NCBI GenBank assembly: GCA_963969395.1
Contig: OZ017795.1
Span: 33,895,063-33,959,062 of the forward strand
From: Pseudoscleropodium purum
Lineage: Eukaryota; Streptophyta; Bryopsida; Hypnales; Brachytheciaceae
Length of the DNA stretch: 64,000 nucleotides
Direction: 5' to 3'
The position numbers and the translations under genes are program-made. The notes below the pieces were generated by a model that saw only the letters and a list, made by a program, of their open reading frames with translations, had not been told where the DNA came from and did not search any database. Each line of letters starts with the position of its first letter. Positions within the stretch are counted from its first letter, which is position 1. Positions 25,442 through 37,909 of this stretch are shown piece by piece.

Positions 25442-27480
25442 ATCTCAAAACAAGAATGGCCAATCTACCACATCTGCATCTTCCAATCTAATCTGGAGTT
25501 TGGCATAGGACTTGCCTTCTTTTGCAATAATTGGACCAATCTTCTCTATAGTGCTCCATTTGTGCTCCAAGGAAAATAGTTTAACCTTGAATGACATTGT
25601 GCACCCTAAATCCTGACCACCAACTTTAAAAAAAATTAGTATAGCTTAAATTAGGTAGCTATTTACAAATACAAGAAATAACAAAACCAAAAATTAAGGT
25701 GCATCCAAAATCATCTATTAGAAAATATATTGAAAACTAACCGTAAACTCTCTCAGAATTGGAGTTGTAAATTAGTAGAGACAACTGGGTCATAAGCTTC
25801 AAGCACCTTGGATCTTTAGTATTCTCAATTCTACATTCCACAAAAAAATGGCATCAAAATAATGTTATAGTCAAAATTAACAAATTGAATTAATTTGAAA
25901 AGAATATTTGTTCTAAGCATCTCTAGTCAATTTCTTAGAATTGCACAAAAAAACAACTAGCAACAGTAGCATCATTAGAAGAAGCATAACATTACATCCA
26001 TGAAATGTGGGCTGAAACTCTCAACTCCTAAAGCTACATCCAAGTTTTAGCACATCAACTTGATGACAAATGTGACCCCAAAAGACCAAAACAAGGTGAG
26101 CAAACTATTGACATCCTCCTTAAGAATCAATTTTTCAATCACCATGGGAATCCACTAAACATGATCAATCAAATATTCACCAATTCATTCCACCACAAGA
26201 TACAACTCAAAAGAAATTCTCTCAACAACTAACTTTGTCAAATCATTGATACAAGAACTATTCAAACACTGACAATAATAAAGACCTACACAACTCAAAA
26301 GATTCCTAACTACCAAAAAAATATTTTATAATAACCTCTAGCTGAATCACTATTATCAAATATCTCTATTTACACACAAAAATGAGGGCAAAGTATAATG
26401 AAAAATAAGTAAACAAAAAAACTAACTTATAGACTAGTAAGCTACCAAAGATGACTGGTATGGTAATGAGGCCAACTTTTCTTGCATCTACCAATCTTTT
26501 GGGCCCTTGCTTCTCAAAGATACCTAATCAAAATACAAAAATGCTCACAATCATTAAAATGTCTTGCTTTAAAGCCTCCAGATTGCAAAACCCAAATGCA
26601 GAGAGCTATAAATACTAAAAATAAGTAGCTCTAAGATTTCACTTAGGTAACTAAAATTGAACCATTTTATTGAAATTTGTCACATTAATGAATAAGAATT
26701 TATAGCCAGAGCAAATTTCTAAGAATATTCCAAAATTTTTACCTAGTTTCACTATCTACACACCATTGAAGAGGTAAGCCATAGCTAAATGTTTTGATAA
26801 CCTGCTGCTTCCAACTTCTCAGCAATGACACCTAAATTAAAACAATTATCTATGACCACAAAAATTCTTAAAATATGCTCAATGATCAAAACATTGAATC
26901 ATTCCACCATAAAATACAACTTCCATAATCAAACTTTCAAAATAAGGAAAACAAACTTTTCTAACTACTTAAAGCAACTTTAATTTCAAAACTAATTATT
27001 TTCATGCATCATTCCTTTACAACAAGATCAAATCACCAACACTAGCCAACTTCAAATGTGCTAAAATGACAATAGCACACACTAAAGGAATAATACATAT
27101 ATGATTCTTTTTATAAAGACCAAAAGAATCTCAAAAAATCTACTATGTTCAAGCATCATCTCAAGAATTTACAAATCCTTGGCCAACAAGAAAATTTGGA
27201 AATTTTACCAAACGAATAATAGTAACTAGGCACAACAACAAAAAGTGGCTATTTAGGAGGTGCCTACCTTCAATGGTCAATCTCTAAGTTTGGTATGATT
27301 GCAAGACAAGTTTTAACTGCAGCTTTACAGGCATTTGCGATATCCACTTCAAGTTTATGAGTTGAACGCAATCTAGTACCAAAAAGCACCAAGAACCTGT
27401 TTCAACAAATTGATGTTAGCTATATTAGATTGATATTAGAAAAAGAGTTTGATATGGAAATAGATACACTATTGGAGGTT
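25442..27480. other. AT-rich region next to the decayed transposase
   Basis: No credible ORF. It may contain the remaining 5' part of the transposable element, but I could not find its ends. Confidence 0.35.
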
Positions 27481-28000
27481 CATTTTCTTGCCAAATGAGG
27501 TCTGTGCAATTGTTTGTGAATTCTTATCCAAAACATCTGCAATTCTATTGAGTTAGAACCGTGTTGACAGTCTCCAGTGTTTGTCTTTTTTGAGATGATA
27601 TGATAGTGATAGTGATTGGATTCACTTAACAAGTGAATTAATTAATTATCCTTGGTAGCTGAAATTTCATTTTGTGTATATATATATATTTTTTTTAACA
27701 TGCTAAATTGCAATTGATATGGGATTAACAATTGAATCTCATATCCTATACACATATTTGTGTTTTGTACCAGATCAATATTCTATTCAATACATCTATA
27801 GTTTGTATAACCTTGTATCTTGTATTTTGTACTTGTACCATATGTCATACCATATATCATATTAGATAAATATATTTTGTATATTATATCCATATGTATT
27901 CCATATATATTCCATATAATATATTTTTATCAAAGTTTTTCGGTTTGTGGGGTGGGTGGATAAATCATTACATATTTTTCACCTATTCTACAAGATTGCT
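27480..28000. repeat. Dispersed repeat copy at the start of duplicon B
   Basis: Carries the same landmarks as 9800-10130: TGCCAAATGAGGT, TATTGAGTTAGAACC, GATATGGGATTAAC, CATATTCC-rich DNA and GGGTGGGTGGATAAATCA. A second copy follows at 28900-30480, mirroring the two copies (9.8 and 12.4 kb) in block A. Confidence 0.7.
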
Positions 28001-28259
28001 AGTTTCTTTGAGTTCCTAGACTATGGGAACTTGGCTACAACAATAGTATGACATGACCAACCTACCACTACATCACATAAGAATGATAAATTAATTTTTA
28101 AATATTTTTTTGAAAAAATAAAATTGAAAATTGAAATATTTTTTAAATTTATACTTTAAATTAATCTTTTAAATTTAAATATTTTATTATTATTTATTCT
28201 GACCAATACTGACCGAGGAAACAAGCATGAAAGAGTCTTCCAATGCCACCCCAAAACAA

Positions 28260-30540
28260 CTAATGCATGTGTTTTATTTTTTAATTCAATTGAGGGGATG
28301 CCAAAGGAAGTGTTTAGGGAGGGGGATGTTTCTTTCCAATCCAATGTTCAATGTCAAGCCATTCCCAATCAAAGTTACTTAATTGTTTATCATAAAAAGA
28401 GAATCTAATAGGTTGGACCAAGGAAATATTTGCCCACTTGTCCTCCAAAATATTCCTATGTATAGTGTTTTGAAATAGTAGTAAAGCTATTCTTCTCATT
28501 TGGAAGCTCTTCATTTTACAGCACCCAGTGCTTAATTGTGTTCTTTGCTATCTTCTTGTCGTGTAGAGGTTTGAGCGCCTTTGTTGCTGAGGAAGTGGTT
28601 TTGAACAAAGAGTTCCAAGGTTATTTGCTGTAAACAATTGACTTCAGTTGTGTGTGTATTTATGATTGCGCTAGAATTCTAAGCACCTTTTGTTATTGAG
28701 GAAGTTGATTTGCAAGAAGAGTTCTGAGGCTACTTTTGTTGTGAACAATTGACTTCAGTTGGATGCATATTTATGACTGTGCTTGACTTCACTTCTGAGG
28801 TACTTGTCGAAACCTTTACCTTTGGTTATTTTGCAATGGCAATGACAGTTTCTAATGAAACTAAGTCATGAGGCTTTAGAAGACACATTTCTTGCCAAAT
28901 GAGGTTCGCACAATTGTAAATTCTTTTCCAAAACATCTACAATAATATTGAGTTAGAACTGTATTGACCGTATTCTACATTTGTCTCTTTGGAGAGTTTA
29001 GTGAGGGAATGTCACCCACTCACTTAAATAAGGGAGAGAATTAATACCCCACATATATGTATTTTCATTTACCCTATATCCAAATTTTCTAGATATGCTA
29101 GCTTGCAATTGATATGGGATTAACTCCTAAAGGACCAAGGGTTTTTTTCAAAGAAACATTGTCAAAAATTGCAATTTTTGGGTATGTCATTCAAAAATGA
29201 AATGGAAACATTTTTTTTGAAAATTCAACCACATAAAACTAAAGTAAAGTATTTTTCCAGAGTGTGGAAAAAATTTTAGCCACTTTGACTGCTTGGATTG
29301 AAAGATTATAACATTTGAAGTGAAATTTTTTTTCTAGTCTTGTGAAATAGAGTCAGCACACTTCACATCATCTTGGAGTAAAAATTTTGCTCTACACAAG
29401 AATGAGATTTTTGACCTTTATTAAGTATATGATGTTAGGTTTACTCATGAAATTCTTTAAAAGCAATTGAAATGTCTAGCATACACTAAATCATCTTGCA
29501 ATGCAAGGAGGTTAAGTGAATAGGCAATACATTAGCCATTTTTTGATGATTTCTTGTGCAATGAGGAAATTTTTTATTTGAAATTCAAACAATGAAAATT
29601 TAGAGATAAACATTTGGAACATGTGGAAGTTTTTTCCAAGGAATAGGACTTGAAGTTAGAAGAAAATGTTTTTTCTCGAAATCACCCAAACATAGCTAAC
29701 AAAGTTTAACTCCTCTTAGAATGTGATTTGAGGACTAAGATTTGTTTTTTTTGGACAATTGTATGCGATATTCTTTTAATTATATATACACCAAATTTTA
29801 GAAATTGATGAGCTTTCTACAAAAGATTATCAAAATATTCTAAATTGCCAATGTTGCTACAAAAGTTTAGGGCAATATAACTTTTGATGAAGGCACCTAA
29901 TAAAAAAAATTAGTTCTTTGTAAAGGAGGTACATACTTACACATTATGTCCAAATTTCGTGAACATCCAACCAAAAATGACTTTGTAGAAACCTATTGAA
30001 GATTTCTTGTGTATGTCGAATGGACACTTGGTCCTTTAGTATTTAGTAGATTTATCTCATATCCCATACCCCATACATATATCCATCAATCATACTATAT
30101 AATATTCCATTTAACACATCTTTATTTTGTATCATTCCATATCTCATAGCAATACCCATACATTGTATCAAATCAATATTCCATACCCATATATTATATC
30201 ATAACAATATTCTATATCCATACATCATATCATATTAGTATTCCATATTAGACATTCATATTTCATATAACTCACCCCATTTATAATTCATATGTATTTC
30301 ATATATTATATCCATAAAAAAAAGTTGGTTTTGGTTTTGGTTTTAAAAAGTGAGTGGATGAATCAAGCATTTCATTTTGTTTTTTATAATTCAAGGGAAG
30401 AAGGTGTAGAAAAGGAGATGTCTCTTTCCAAGGGAGAGTGTAATGATGTGAAAAATAGACATAGAAGTCCTTTAGGATTGCCCTAGAAGAGGTGTGTGTT
30501 ACATCCAAAGTCAGATTATTAATTATATAACTACTTGTCT
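28260..30540. repeat. Duplicon block upstream of ankyrin copy B
   Basis: Homologous to 10840-13060 in landmark order: TTTCTTTCCAATCCAATGTT near 28329, TAATAGGTTGGACCAAG near 28408, two iterations of the CTGAGGAAGT/ATTGAGGAAGT segment (28560-28800), GAGGGAATGTCACCCA at 29000, CATATTCC-rich DNA (30060-30310) and GTGGATGAATCAAG at 30353. It is interrupted at 29127 by a TIR element. Copy A instead carries a Harbinger-like MITE, so both insertions postdate the duplication or occurred independently in one copy. Confidence 0.72.
29127..30039. mobile_element. TIR element, 913 bp (TTAA/CTAAAGGACC family)
   Basis: Left end CTAAAGGACCAAG (29127-29139) and right end CTTGGTCCTTTAG (30027-30039) are a perfect 13 bp inverted repeat. 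It splits duplicon landmarks that are contiguous at 12515 and 27722 (GGGATTAAC followed by CATATCC-type sequence), so the insertion boundaries are independently supported. TTAA precedes the left end, as in the related copies at 49281, 57238 and 59543. No coding capacity. Confidence 0.82.
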
Positions 30541-30544
30541 GAAA

Positions 30545-31098
30545 AGTGGAGCTTTGCTATTGACTTGTAGTGCATGTTGTTGGACATTTGCACAATGATC
30601 TTTCTCTAGACAACATCATGTTGCACTTTCCCGAGGATGAGTCACATAACTACATTGGAGATTGCGATTGGGGCATGACCATCTTAGCTACTAAACCAAT
30701 CAAGTCTTTGTACACATTCACATCAGCAAGTGAGAAGACAAAAGGCTTTGTAGAAGAGATGGTAGGTGGATCCGAATATTGCATATTTGCATCTGAAAAA
30801 TGCAGATGTGGAAATCATTCCAAATTATTCACTCACAATGGAAGACTATGCGGTTGGTAGAATTGCTCAAAAAATCAACAAGCAATGTATGTCGGAGGCC
30901 TACTTCAAACTACTATGTGAAACACCTCATATGACCAAGTTTGCGTTTGACAAATTCGGAAGGGTGTTTCACCATTACTTGGACCGTCTTTGCTTGAAGG
31001 GTGAGGGTCACTACGGTGGTTTGGCCCATGTGATGCATCAATTTCGTGATTTATACCATTGGCCTATGCCAAATGAACATTTCCTCCATTCATATTAG
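30545..31098 (+). pseudogene. Protein kinase-like catalytic fragment, frameshifted
   Basis: The first part (from 30570) contains HLHNDLSLDNIML, which fits a kinase catalytic loop (HxDLxxxN), followed 15-20 residues later by GDCDWGMT in the position of the DFG motif, with Trp in place of Phe. The frame breaks near 30765. The second frame continues with DPNIAYLHLKNADVEIIPNY and AVGRIAQKI, to a stop at 31098. N-lobe, glycine loop and lysine are missing. I cannot assign a kinase family. It sits between duplicon repeats and ankyrin copy B, and block A has no equivalent at 13.1-14.2 kb, so it was inserted in B or lost from A. Confidence 0.6.
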
Positions 31099-31707
31099 TG
31101 GAATAGTAGTAGTGGTTCAATAGGCTATATAGACATTTAGAATTAGTTGAGGAATATAGAGTTGAAAAAGACATTATGTGTGCAATTAGCCAATTGTGCA
31201 TACTATATATTTTATTTAAAGTTTTGAATCAACAATGTATGACAATATATATTAAATTAAATACATTTTGAATTGTTGGTTATATTTTTATTTGTATTGG
31301 TTGAGAAATTTTTGGATATTGAGTATATATTTTGTTTGTCTTTTTGTTATGCTTTAGCCCTTGTTTTTGAACTTTATATTTAAAGTATAAAAATGTGAAG
31401 GAGGATGCAGGAATTTAACGTACAATAAGAGTCGTTAAAAAATTTGAATGAAGAGAAGGAACATGAACTTTGATTGCTACTTGCTAAACTTGCATTACGT
31501 TTTAAAAGTTTCACTTCTCTTCATTTATAAAGAAATAATCTTCAGCAATCAAAGTTGGAATGATATGTAATGCATGTTTGTTATAGGGTACAGAGCTTTG
31601 AATTAATTCAACTAAAATTTTGCAAGTGACAAAGATCTTCAAATTGAGTTGCAAGTCTATATATTTTATTTATTTTCTTTGGTTGAAAGGCTAGCTCTAA
31701 GTTTCAC
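31099..31707. other. Flank between kinase fragment and ankyrin copy B
   Basis: AT-rich. From about 31500 it is homologous to the 5' flank of copy A (TTCACTTCTCTTCATTTATA, ACAGAGCTTTGAATTA, TTGAGTTGCAAGTCTATATA). Confidence 0.55.
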
Positions 31708-34700
31708 ATAGCATCCGAGATCATACTTGATCCTGCTCCCATAACAAAGAGTGACATGCTTGAGAGTTCTATGGCAAGGGAACCTCAAGGCATTACAAGT
31801 AATCAAGGTTCACTAAGCCACTTGCTAGAGCATGCAATCACACAAGTGCTTCAATAGATTTCTAAGTCACCCATGAATCTTCAAGAGCTGAGGAAGGAAG
31901 ATACACAACCAACCAAGGTACTACCAAAATTATCGCTTGAGGTTGTAGAAGAATTTTGAGCTTGTTTATCATCTAGCAATTGTGATTGATTGTTGGAAAT
32001 GGTCAAAGACTTTCCAAGTGAACTATTCCTCTAGACATTTGATGAAAAAAATTTGAGGTTTGTATTGCATGTGGCTGTTTCAAAAGGCTCTATGGATCTA
32101 ATTTATACACTGAGTGAGAAATTGAAAGCACTCTCCAGTGGCAATGACTCAAAATTGGCTGAACTTGAGTTTATTCTGAAAGAAGACAAATTTGGACTTT
32201 CTGCTACAAATATGGTTGCTTTGATTGCAAACAAAGAGATTATCTCTTGTATTGAAGAACACCTACAAGCATTCAATTTTCTTGAACCACAAGATACATT
32301 TTGTGAATCTCCCATTTTTGAAGTTGAAAAAAAGAATGTACTTGAGGTTGCATCTTTTTTACTTGAGAAACTAGCTCCTATTGAATTAAGTGACCAAAGG
32401 AACTGGGCAATTATCTTTATGAGAATGATTGCACAAAAACAACGTAGACTTTGTCTATTGCCTTCATGAAGCTACAATGAATAACCTTCCTTCCTAGAAA
32501 AAGGCTCTTGAGTTTGTAGATCATGTTTGTTGCAATGGAGATTATTCATTTCTCGAGCCTCTTCTCAAAATTCGAGATAGTCTTGGCAAATCTCCATTGC
32601 ATGTTCATGACAAACCAAATTTCAAAGCCTTGTTTGAAAAATTAGTTGATTACCTTCCTAACCTAGACTAGAGCATGTGTGATTTTTGTGGGAGGATTCC
32701 CTTGCACTGGGCAATTGTTCAAGGGAACATGGATCTAGTCAATTTTTTGGCAAAGCAAGAAAAAACAAATCTCAACACAAGATATACAGACTTATGTGGA
32801 AAAAAGATGAAAACAAGTACAAATTTCAATTATGGCAAGGTTTTCAATGTAACACCACTACATCTAGTAGTAATTCATAATCATGTTGAAGCAATGATGG
32901 CTCTCTTGAAAGTTGAAAACAAACAAAGACTCGATGTCAATGCCATTTGTTTGTGGCAAGACAAAGATTTGGATGAGACCCCCTGACATACGATGTGGAC
33001 CCCAATTCAACTAATAACATACATGGAATATGGACGAATCTTGAAAAAACTCATGGAGGTTCATAATTCTTTTTTTTAATTCATTATTATGTTGTAAATA
33101 TAAAAAATATCATTGAAATTTTAAAACAGTTTTTGTAACAAAAACTTGGTTGGTTCTTTATTCATATAGAATACTAATAATAAAGGATATTGGTCTTTTT
33201 ATAACAAAACTCATTTAATATTATGGGCAAAAATGAATTGAATCAGAATTTTGAAAGACCTTAGAAATGATGTCACAGAGTAAAAAGTATGTTGCATCTA
33301 AGACAAACAATGACATGTAATAAGAAAATGCTTAACAATGACATAAAAATAACGTAGAACAATATTCTAACAATAGCACACTTTAAGTCTTTAACTTTGC
33401 AATGGACAACATCTATGCATGATAGATTTTAACTGAGGACTTTGATTACAAGTTGACTTTTAAGCACATCCTATAGATTATTTTTCTACTTTTATAAGAA
33501 CAATCAATAAATTATGAAGTTTAAATCAAACTTGTTGTAAGTGTTTAGACAAATGACTATAATGTAAATAATCCTAGGTGAGTTCTCTCCTTGATAAACC
33601 TCAAAAATACATGCCTACAAAGAGTGTATATTGTGACTATTATTATTACTATTCTTATTATTTTGTTCAATTATCAAAATCCAATATTCTAACATGTGCA
33701 ACTTTATGAGATTCTATATGAAGTATAAATGATTTTGAAAACTTTTATTTCAAGGCTTCTATTAGTAATACATAGAATTACAAATTTGACAGTTCAAGAA
33801 CACAACCTATTGAGGGCACTGCAATAATTAAAACATTCATATAAATGACCATATGCACAACTCCAATCCTTCCAATTAATATGTCCACTTAAACAATACT
33901 TTTTCAATATGCTTGCTTTTAATATAATACTCAAACAAATATATGTCTATTCCATCATAAAAACAATTATGTACATATTGTTATCCTAATTTTATTGATG
34001 AAACCATGTATTTGTACTCACATTCTTTTCTAAAATATAGGAAGAACCTTCATATACATATAAAATGCATGAAAAATAGGCAATAACTATAGATTGACAA
34101 TGTTTTTTTTTTCTTTTCAAAATTTGTATCAAGATCAATGCTCATATGATCCTGGATTCAAGAGTGGAAACAAGATGGCTCCTAAAAATCACAATATGAT
34201 TTCAGCATTATATCTTACTGCATCTTAGTTTTATCCTTCAACTATGAAGACTTTGGTGGATTGTAGAAAGATGGATACATTGGTAAAAGACAAAGAAGAC
34301 AATAAAGCTCTACATTATGGAACTATGCATGCACATGGACAATTACACGTCCACGCTAATTTTTATGATTATGTTATAGTGTCTCATTTCACTTCAAAGC
34401 CCCCTAAATCAAGGAAGCCAAGTGATGATGATATCATCACATGCATTAACATATTGATGCAATCAGGTCTACATATAGAGACAAGAAACAAATAAAGAAG
34501 GACACCAACCTTACATCCATTATCTCCTGAGAAGGTTCTAACTTGGTGGTTAGGAAAAATGGCAAAAGAATACCAAGAAATCAAAAACAATTTGATCATT
34601 GCAGCAAATGTTGTTTCAGTAACTATAGCATTGGTGGCAACATTATCATTTGTGGGGCCTTTGCAACCACCTCTTGGACTATTGGATGACGGATATCAAA

Positions 34701-35197
34701 CATGGCTAGATGGATATAGCAAAGTGAAACACACTTCAATCCAAGTATTTCTCTTTTGTGACAATTTATCCTTCTACCTTGCAATTACTGCCATTGTGTT
34801 TGCATGCTTCCATCTTGGCCAATACCACATGAAGGAATTGTATAAGAAGTGTGCGGGCATAACTTGAAGATGTGTACAAGGTTCCGTTCTCCTTTTATTT
34901 GGATCTATCGTATTTGTGGTATGCACATTTAATGTGGCAAATATTGCCATTGTGCTAGACCAACAATGGTGGTATATAACTAATGCAATGATTTCTACAA
35001 TTTTGGGTGTATTAATATGTTTTTTAATCCTATTTCTTTCCTTCATGAGGCTCTTGACATTGATTTCATCAAGGAATGAATTTGCAAAGAAGATATCAAA
35101 TGAAGAAGGAATGAATTTGCAACACGGATTTCACTATGGGAGTCAAATACATCTTCTACTTAATGAAGAAGTAACCAAATCCATTAAAAGACTGTAG
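31708..35197 (+). pseudogene. Ankyrin/PGG gene copy B, inactivated
   Basis: Colinear with gene A over both exons (31708 to 33058 and about 34127 to 35197) and the intron. The start ATG has become ATA (31708-31710). Exon 1 has in-frame stops at 31855 (TAG) and 31957 (TGA) and further damage after 32469. Exon 2 has stops at 34226 (TAG), 34493 (TAA) and 34865 (TGA). The splice acceptor AG of gene A corresponds to AA here. Recognisable remnants include FVGPLQPPLGLLDDG (about 34640-34690) and SIQVFLFCDNLSFYLAI. It carries an insertion of about 10 codons at 32785-32820 (near KMKTSTNFNYGKVFN) relative to A. It is too damaged to encode the protein. Confidence 0.92.
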
Positions 35198-36523
35198 AAA
35201 TTCCTTCTACATTGTTCATTACTAGTAGATTGAATCTTTGAGAATGAAGGAGAGTTCTAAGGATTGTTATATAAATTATAGCATTTCTATGGAGAATTTA
35301 TATTTTGAAAAGGATTTAGGAATTATTGTATAGTAGTAGTATATAGTTGTACTTAAATAAGTTTTATAGATTTTGTAGTGCTACTTCAATGTTTTATAAA
35401 GGCAATTGTTTTGAGGTAGTAAATTTGTATTTTACATATAGAATTATTCAACTTCAACCAATAGTTGCTTGTGATGTTGATGCCTTGGTGTATGTATTGC
35501 ATATTCTAAATTGATTTTCTAATCAAATATGTACAATATTGTCTTTATGAATGTATGTTTTTCTAAGGCAATATATACATTTATTTTTGTTGCTCATAAA
35601 TTTTATTTAATAAAAACATTGAAATAATTGGCATGAAGGGTTGTTACAAGAAATCAACTTGTATTTTTTTTGTCCATTGGTCTTGGAGGAGTGTCTTTTT
35701 GCTCATAACTTTTGTGTGACATGCTTATTTTCTACAGAATTTGAAATAAAGGTATATGTGGTAGTTGTAGACAACTAGACATTGAATAATTTTTTCCAAT
35801 TTAAAAAAATTAGTTTATTATTTTGAAATTACCCCCAATTGAATGTCTATCTCGGCCACTTTTTTTTTTTTTGAGTGTGTGTGTGTGTGTGTGTATGGGT
35901 GTGTGTTGTTTCCAACCTTAGAAGTGCAAAGTTGAAGGTAAAAAACTAAGAAACAAAGACTTATACTGAAGTTCCACAAGCCTATGAAGAGATTTTCTAC
36001 AAATAGTAAAAGTCTACCTTTCAATGTGCTCAAGATGCAATACCTTTGTGCACATGCAAAGAACACAATTTCTTTTTGAAGATGCAAATGGTTGAGAGGA
36101 AGTACCTTCACAATAGAAAAAATGGATATTTTTTAGTATGCTTTCTGAGTTTTTTTGACTATTTTCTAAGTAACAAATTCCAAAATATATATTTGTTTTT
36201 TTGTATTTTCTAGCACTCTTTTTTTGTGCATAATTTTTAGAGATAAATTTTTCTATGCTTGAATTTTCACATACATTCTATTTTGAATGCTTTATAAATT
36301 ATCCATATTTTATTTTATTTTTAAAAATTATTTCAAAAGTCACAATATTTACAGTATTGAGCTATTTTGAGGAGACAAATGTGACAAGTGTTTTTTGCAA
36401 CTACCTTGAAATGAATTCGCATAATTCAACAATCCACCGAATCCATGGCCATCTAATTATTACCATAAAAATTGATTGAGATGCTTGCAACTAGCTACAT
36501 TAAGATATTCATATGAAAAATTT
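35198..36523. repeat. 3' part of duplicon B, left of the retroelement
   Basis: Homologous to 17918-19060 (block A) and, near its right end, to 47520-47600 (block C: TTACCAT, AAATTGATT, AGATGC and TTAAGATATTCAT occur in the same order). It includes a T-run plus (GT)n microsatellite at about 35865-35895. No gene. Confidence 0.72.

Positions 36524-36565
<42 letters not shown>
36524..36565. repeat. (GA)n tract at the left edge of the retroelement
   Basis: About 20 GA units with one AAA interruption run directly into the left terminal repeat. The paralogous site in block C (47600-47660) lacks both the tract and the element. Confidence 0.9.
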
Positions 36566-37664
36566 TACAGTTTATGACATCCCGTGTCGGGCAGTTTCGA
36601 AAAGTTTCTAAAGATCGTAATATACAGGTCAAGTATGGAATATCACAGTAGAGACACTCATTCTCAAGTCTCAAAAGCTTCATCTAATAACTAATCCCAT
36701 TTAGTATGTCATGTGACAACTTGAATCCTTGTAGCGTTAACGAGAGGTGGGTGATTTGTTGTCTGATTTTGCGTGAAAGTTGGAGGGAATGCTCCTCACC
36801 TACGCCCATGCAAACCAACGAACACGAAGTATGTTAGTCTACGTGCGTGAGGTGTCTTCAGAACATTCCTAGTTGTTATCCTTGTCACCGTTTTTCAACA
36901 ACAAAAAAGCCAAATACAACCAAATCACCATGACGTATGCAATATTTCCAAGAAGTCAAATACTATGAAACCTGTTCCCTAGCAGTGTCCCCATGAGCTT
37001 GTGACGACGCCATTGCGCTCTCGACACCGTATAATCCACCCACAGCAATAAGCCTGTTGTCGGAGGTAGCGTCCAACACAGTCTCCAGTCCGAACGAACG
37101 AGGCAGTCAACTACAGCGAGGCTTGACCCAGCCTGTCCCAGGGAAGCCAATGAGCTACAAGGCTTGAGTCAGCTAATGCCAGGGGAGGTAGCAGAAGCCA
37201 GTAGCCGGGAACTTGGCTCAGTCAAGCCAGAGAGAGCTTCATAAGTCTCAATACCAGCTCCAGGATGGCTCAGTGAGCTCACAACATGCATGAGTTCTCT
37301 TTCTAGTGCTTGTAGTACAAAGTTAGCTCGTTGTTGTACAGATCATTATATAAGCAAATGGGCTTGTCCTTCCGTTTTGGAAGGAGAGGTGTGTGTGCTT
37401 AGTGGGGGTGTCTATTCCCATGAAATATCATGAGTATTCGTGTAAGGACATACGGAACTTGGTACGATGTACCCGTGCCCATTACGTCCTTCACATACAT
37501 CATTATGTGTGAAGGGGGACTTAGTTAGTAAATGGAAGTGTAAAGGTGGTTTGTATAAACCTCCTAACACTTTTAGTCATGCCAAAGGAAGATTCCATAA
37601 TAATGTGTCAAAAAACTTTCAAAAATAAGCATTTACATTTTTAAGAGAGAGAGAGAGAGAGAGA
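36559..37664 (-). repeat. Left (3') terminal direct repeat of the retroelement
   Basis: 1106 bp shared with 41946-43051 without a difference that I could find. It lacks TG...CA termini; its ends are AGAGAGATACAG and TTTTTAAGAGAG followed by (AG)n. It contains three possible RNA hairpins: GGTAC-GAT-GTACC at 37461-37473, an arm pair CCTTCACATA/TATGTGTGAAGG at 37488-37515, and a long one at 37536-37572 (AAGTGT paired with ACACTT, GGTTT with AAACC). TATATAA occurs at 37348-37354 (reads TATATAAT on the minus strand). Confidence 0.95.
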
Positions 37665-37909
37665 CCCGCCATCCACCCCTGGCAGCAGTACTCTGTAATC
37701 AGAAAGAATGAGACCTGGTATGTCATCACTCTCCGAACAGAGGTGCATACCAGGCTCACACTTAATCTGAATGATTTACATTTAGTAAAATCATCTCTCC
37801 TCTAAGAAACTAAGTTGTCGCCTGCTCGATAAGTAAGAGATTTAAGTGATAGCTCCCTCGTTAGGGGATATCTGAATGTGATTTACTGTCGAAAGACTGG
37901 TGTGTAGTA
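37665..37909 (-). other. 3' untranslated interior of the retroelement
   Basis: Lies between the ORF2 stop and the 3' repeat. It holds a perfect 9 bp stem (CCTGGTATG at 37714-37722 paired with CATACCAGG at 37746-37754) and, next to the repeat, the purine-rich minus-strand stretch AGGGGTGGATGGCGGG. These could be recognition or priming structures; that is inference. Confidence 0.6.

Noticed and set aside
36581..36640. Possible hammerhead ribozyme on the minus strand of the terminal repeat (GAAAC, a CCCG/CGGG stem, GTC)
   Set aside because: The required CUGANGA box is absent before the GAAA. The one CTGAAGA in the repeat (near 36855) has no properly placed stem II and GAAA. PLEs often carry hammerheads, but I cannot support one here.
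36956..37150. 64-residue frame duplicated in both terminal repeats (also at 42343-42537)
   Set aside because: It is duplicated only because the terminal repeats are identical, and it has no domain or conserved context; a non-coding shadow.
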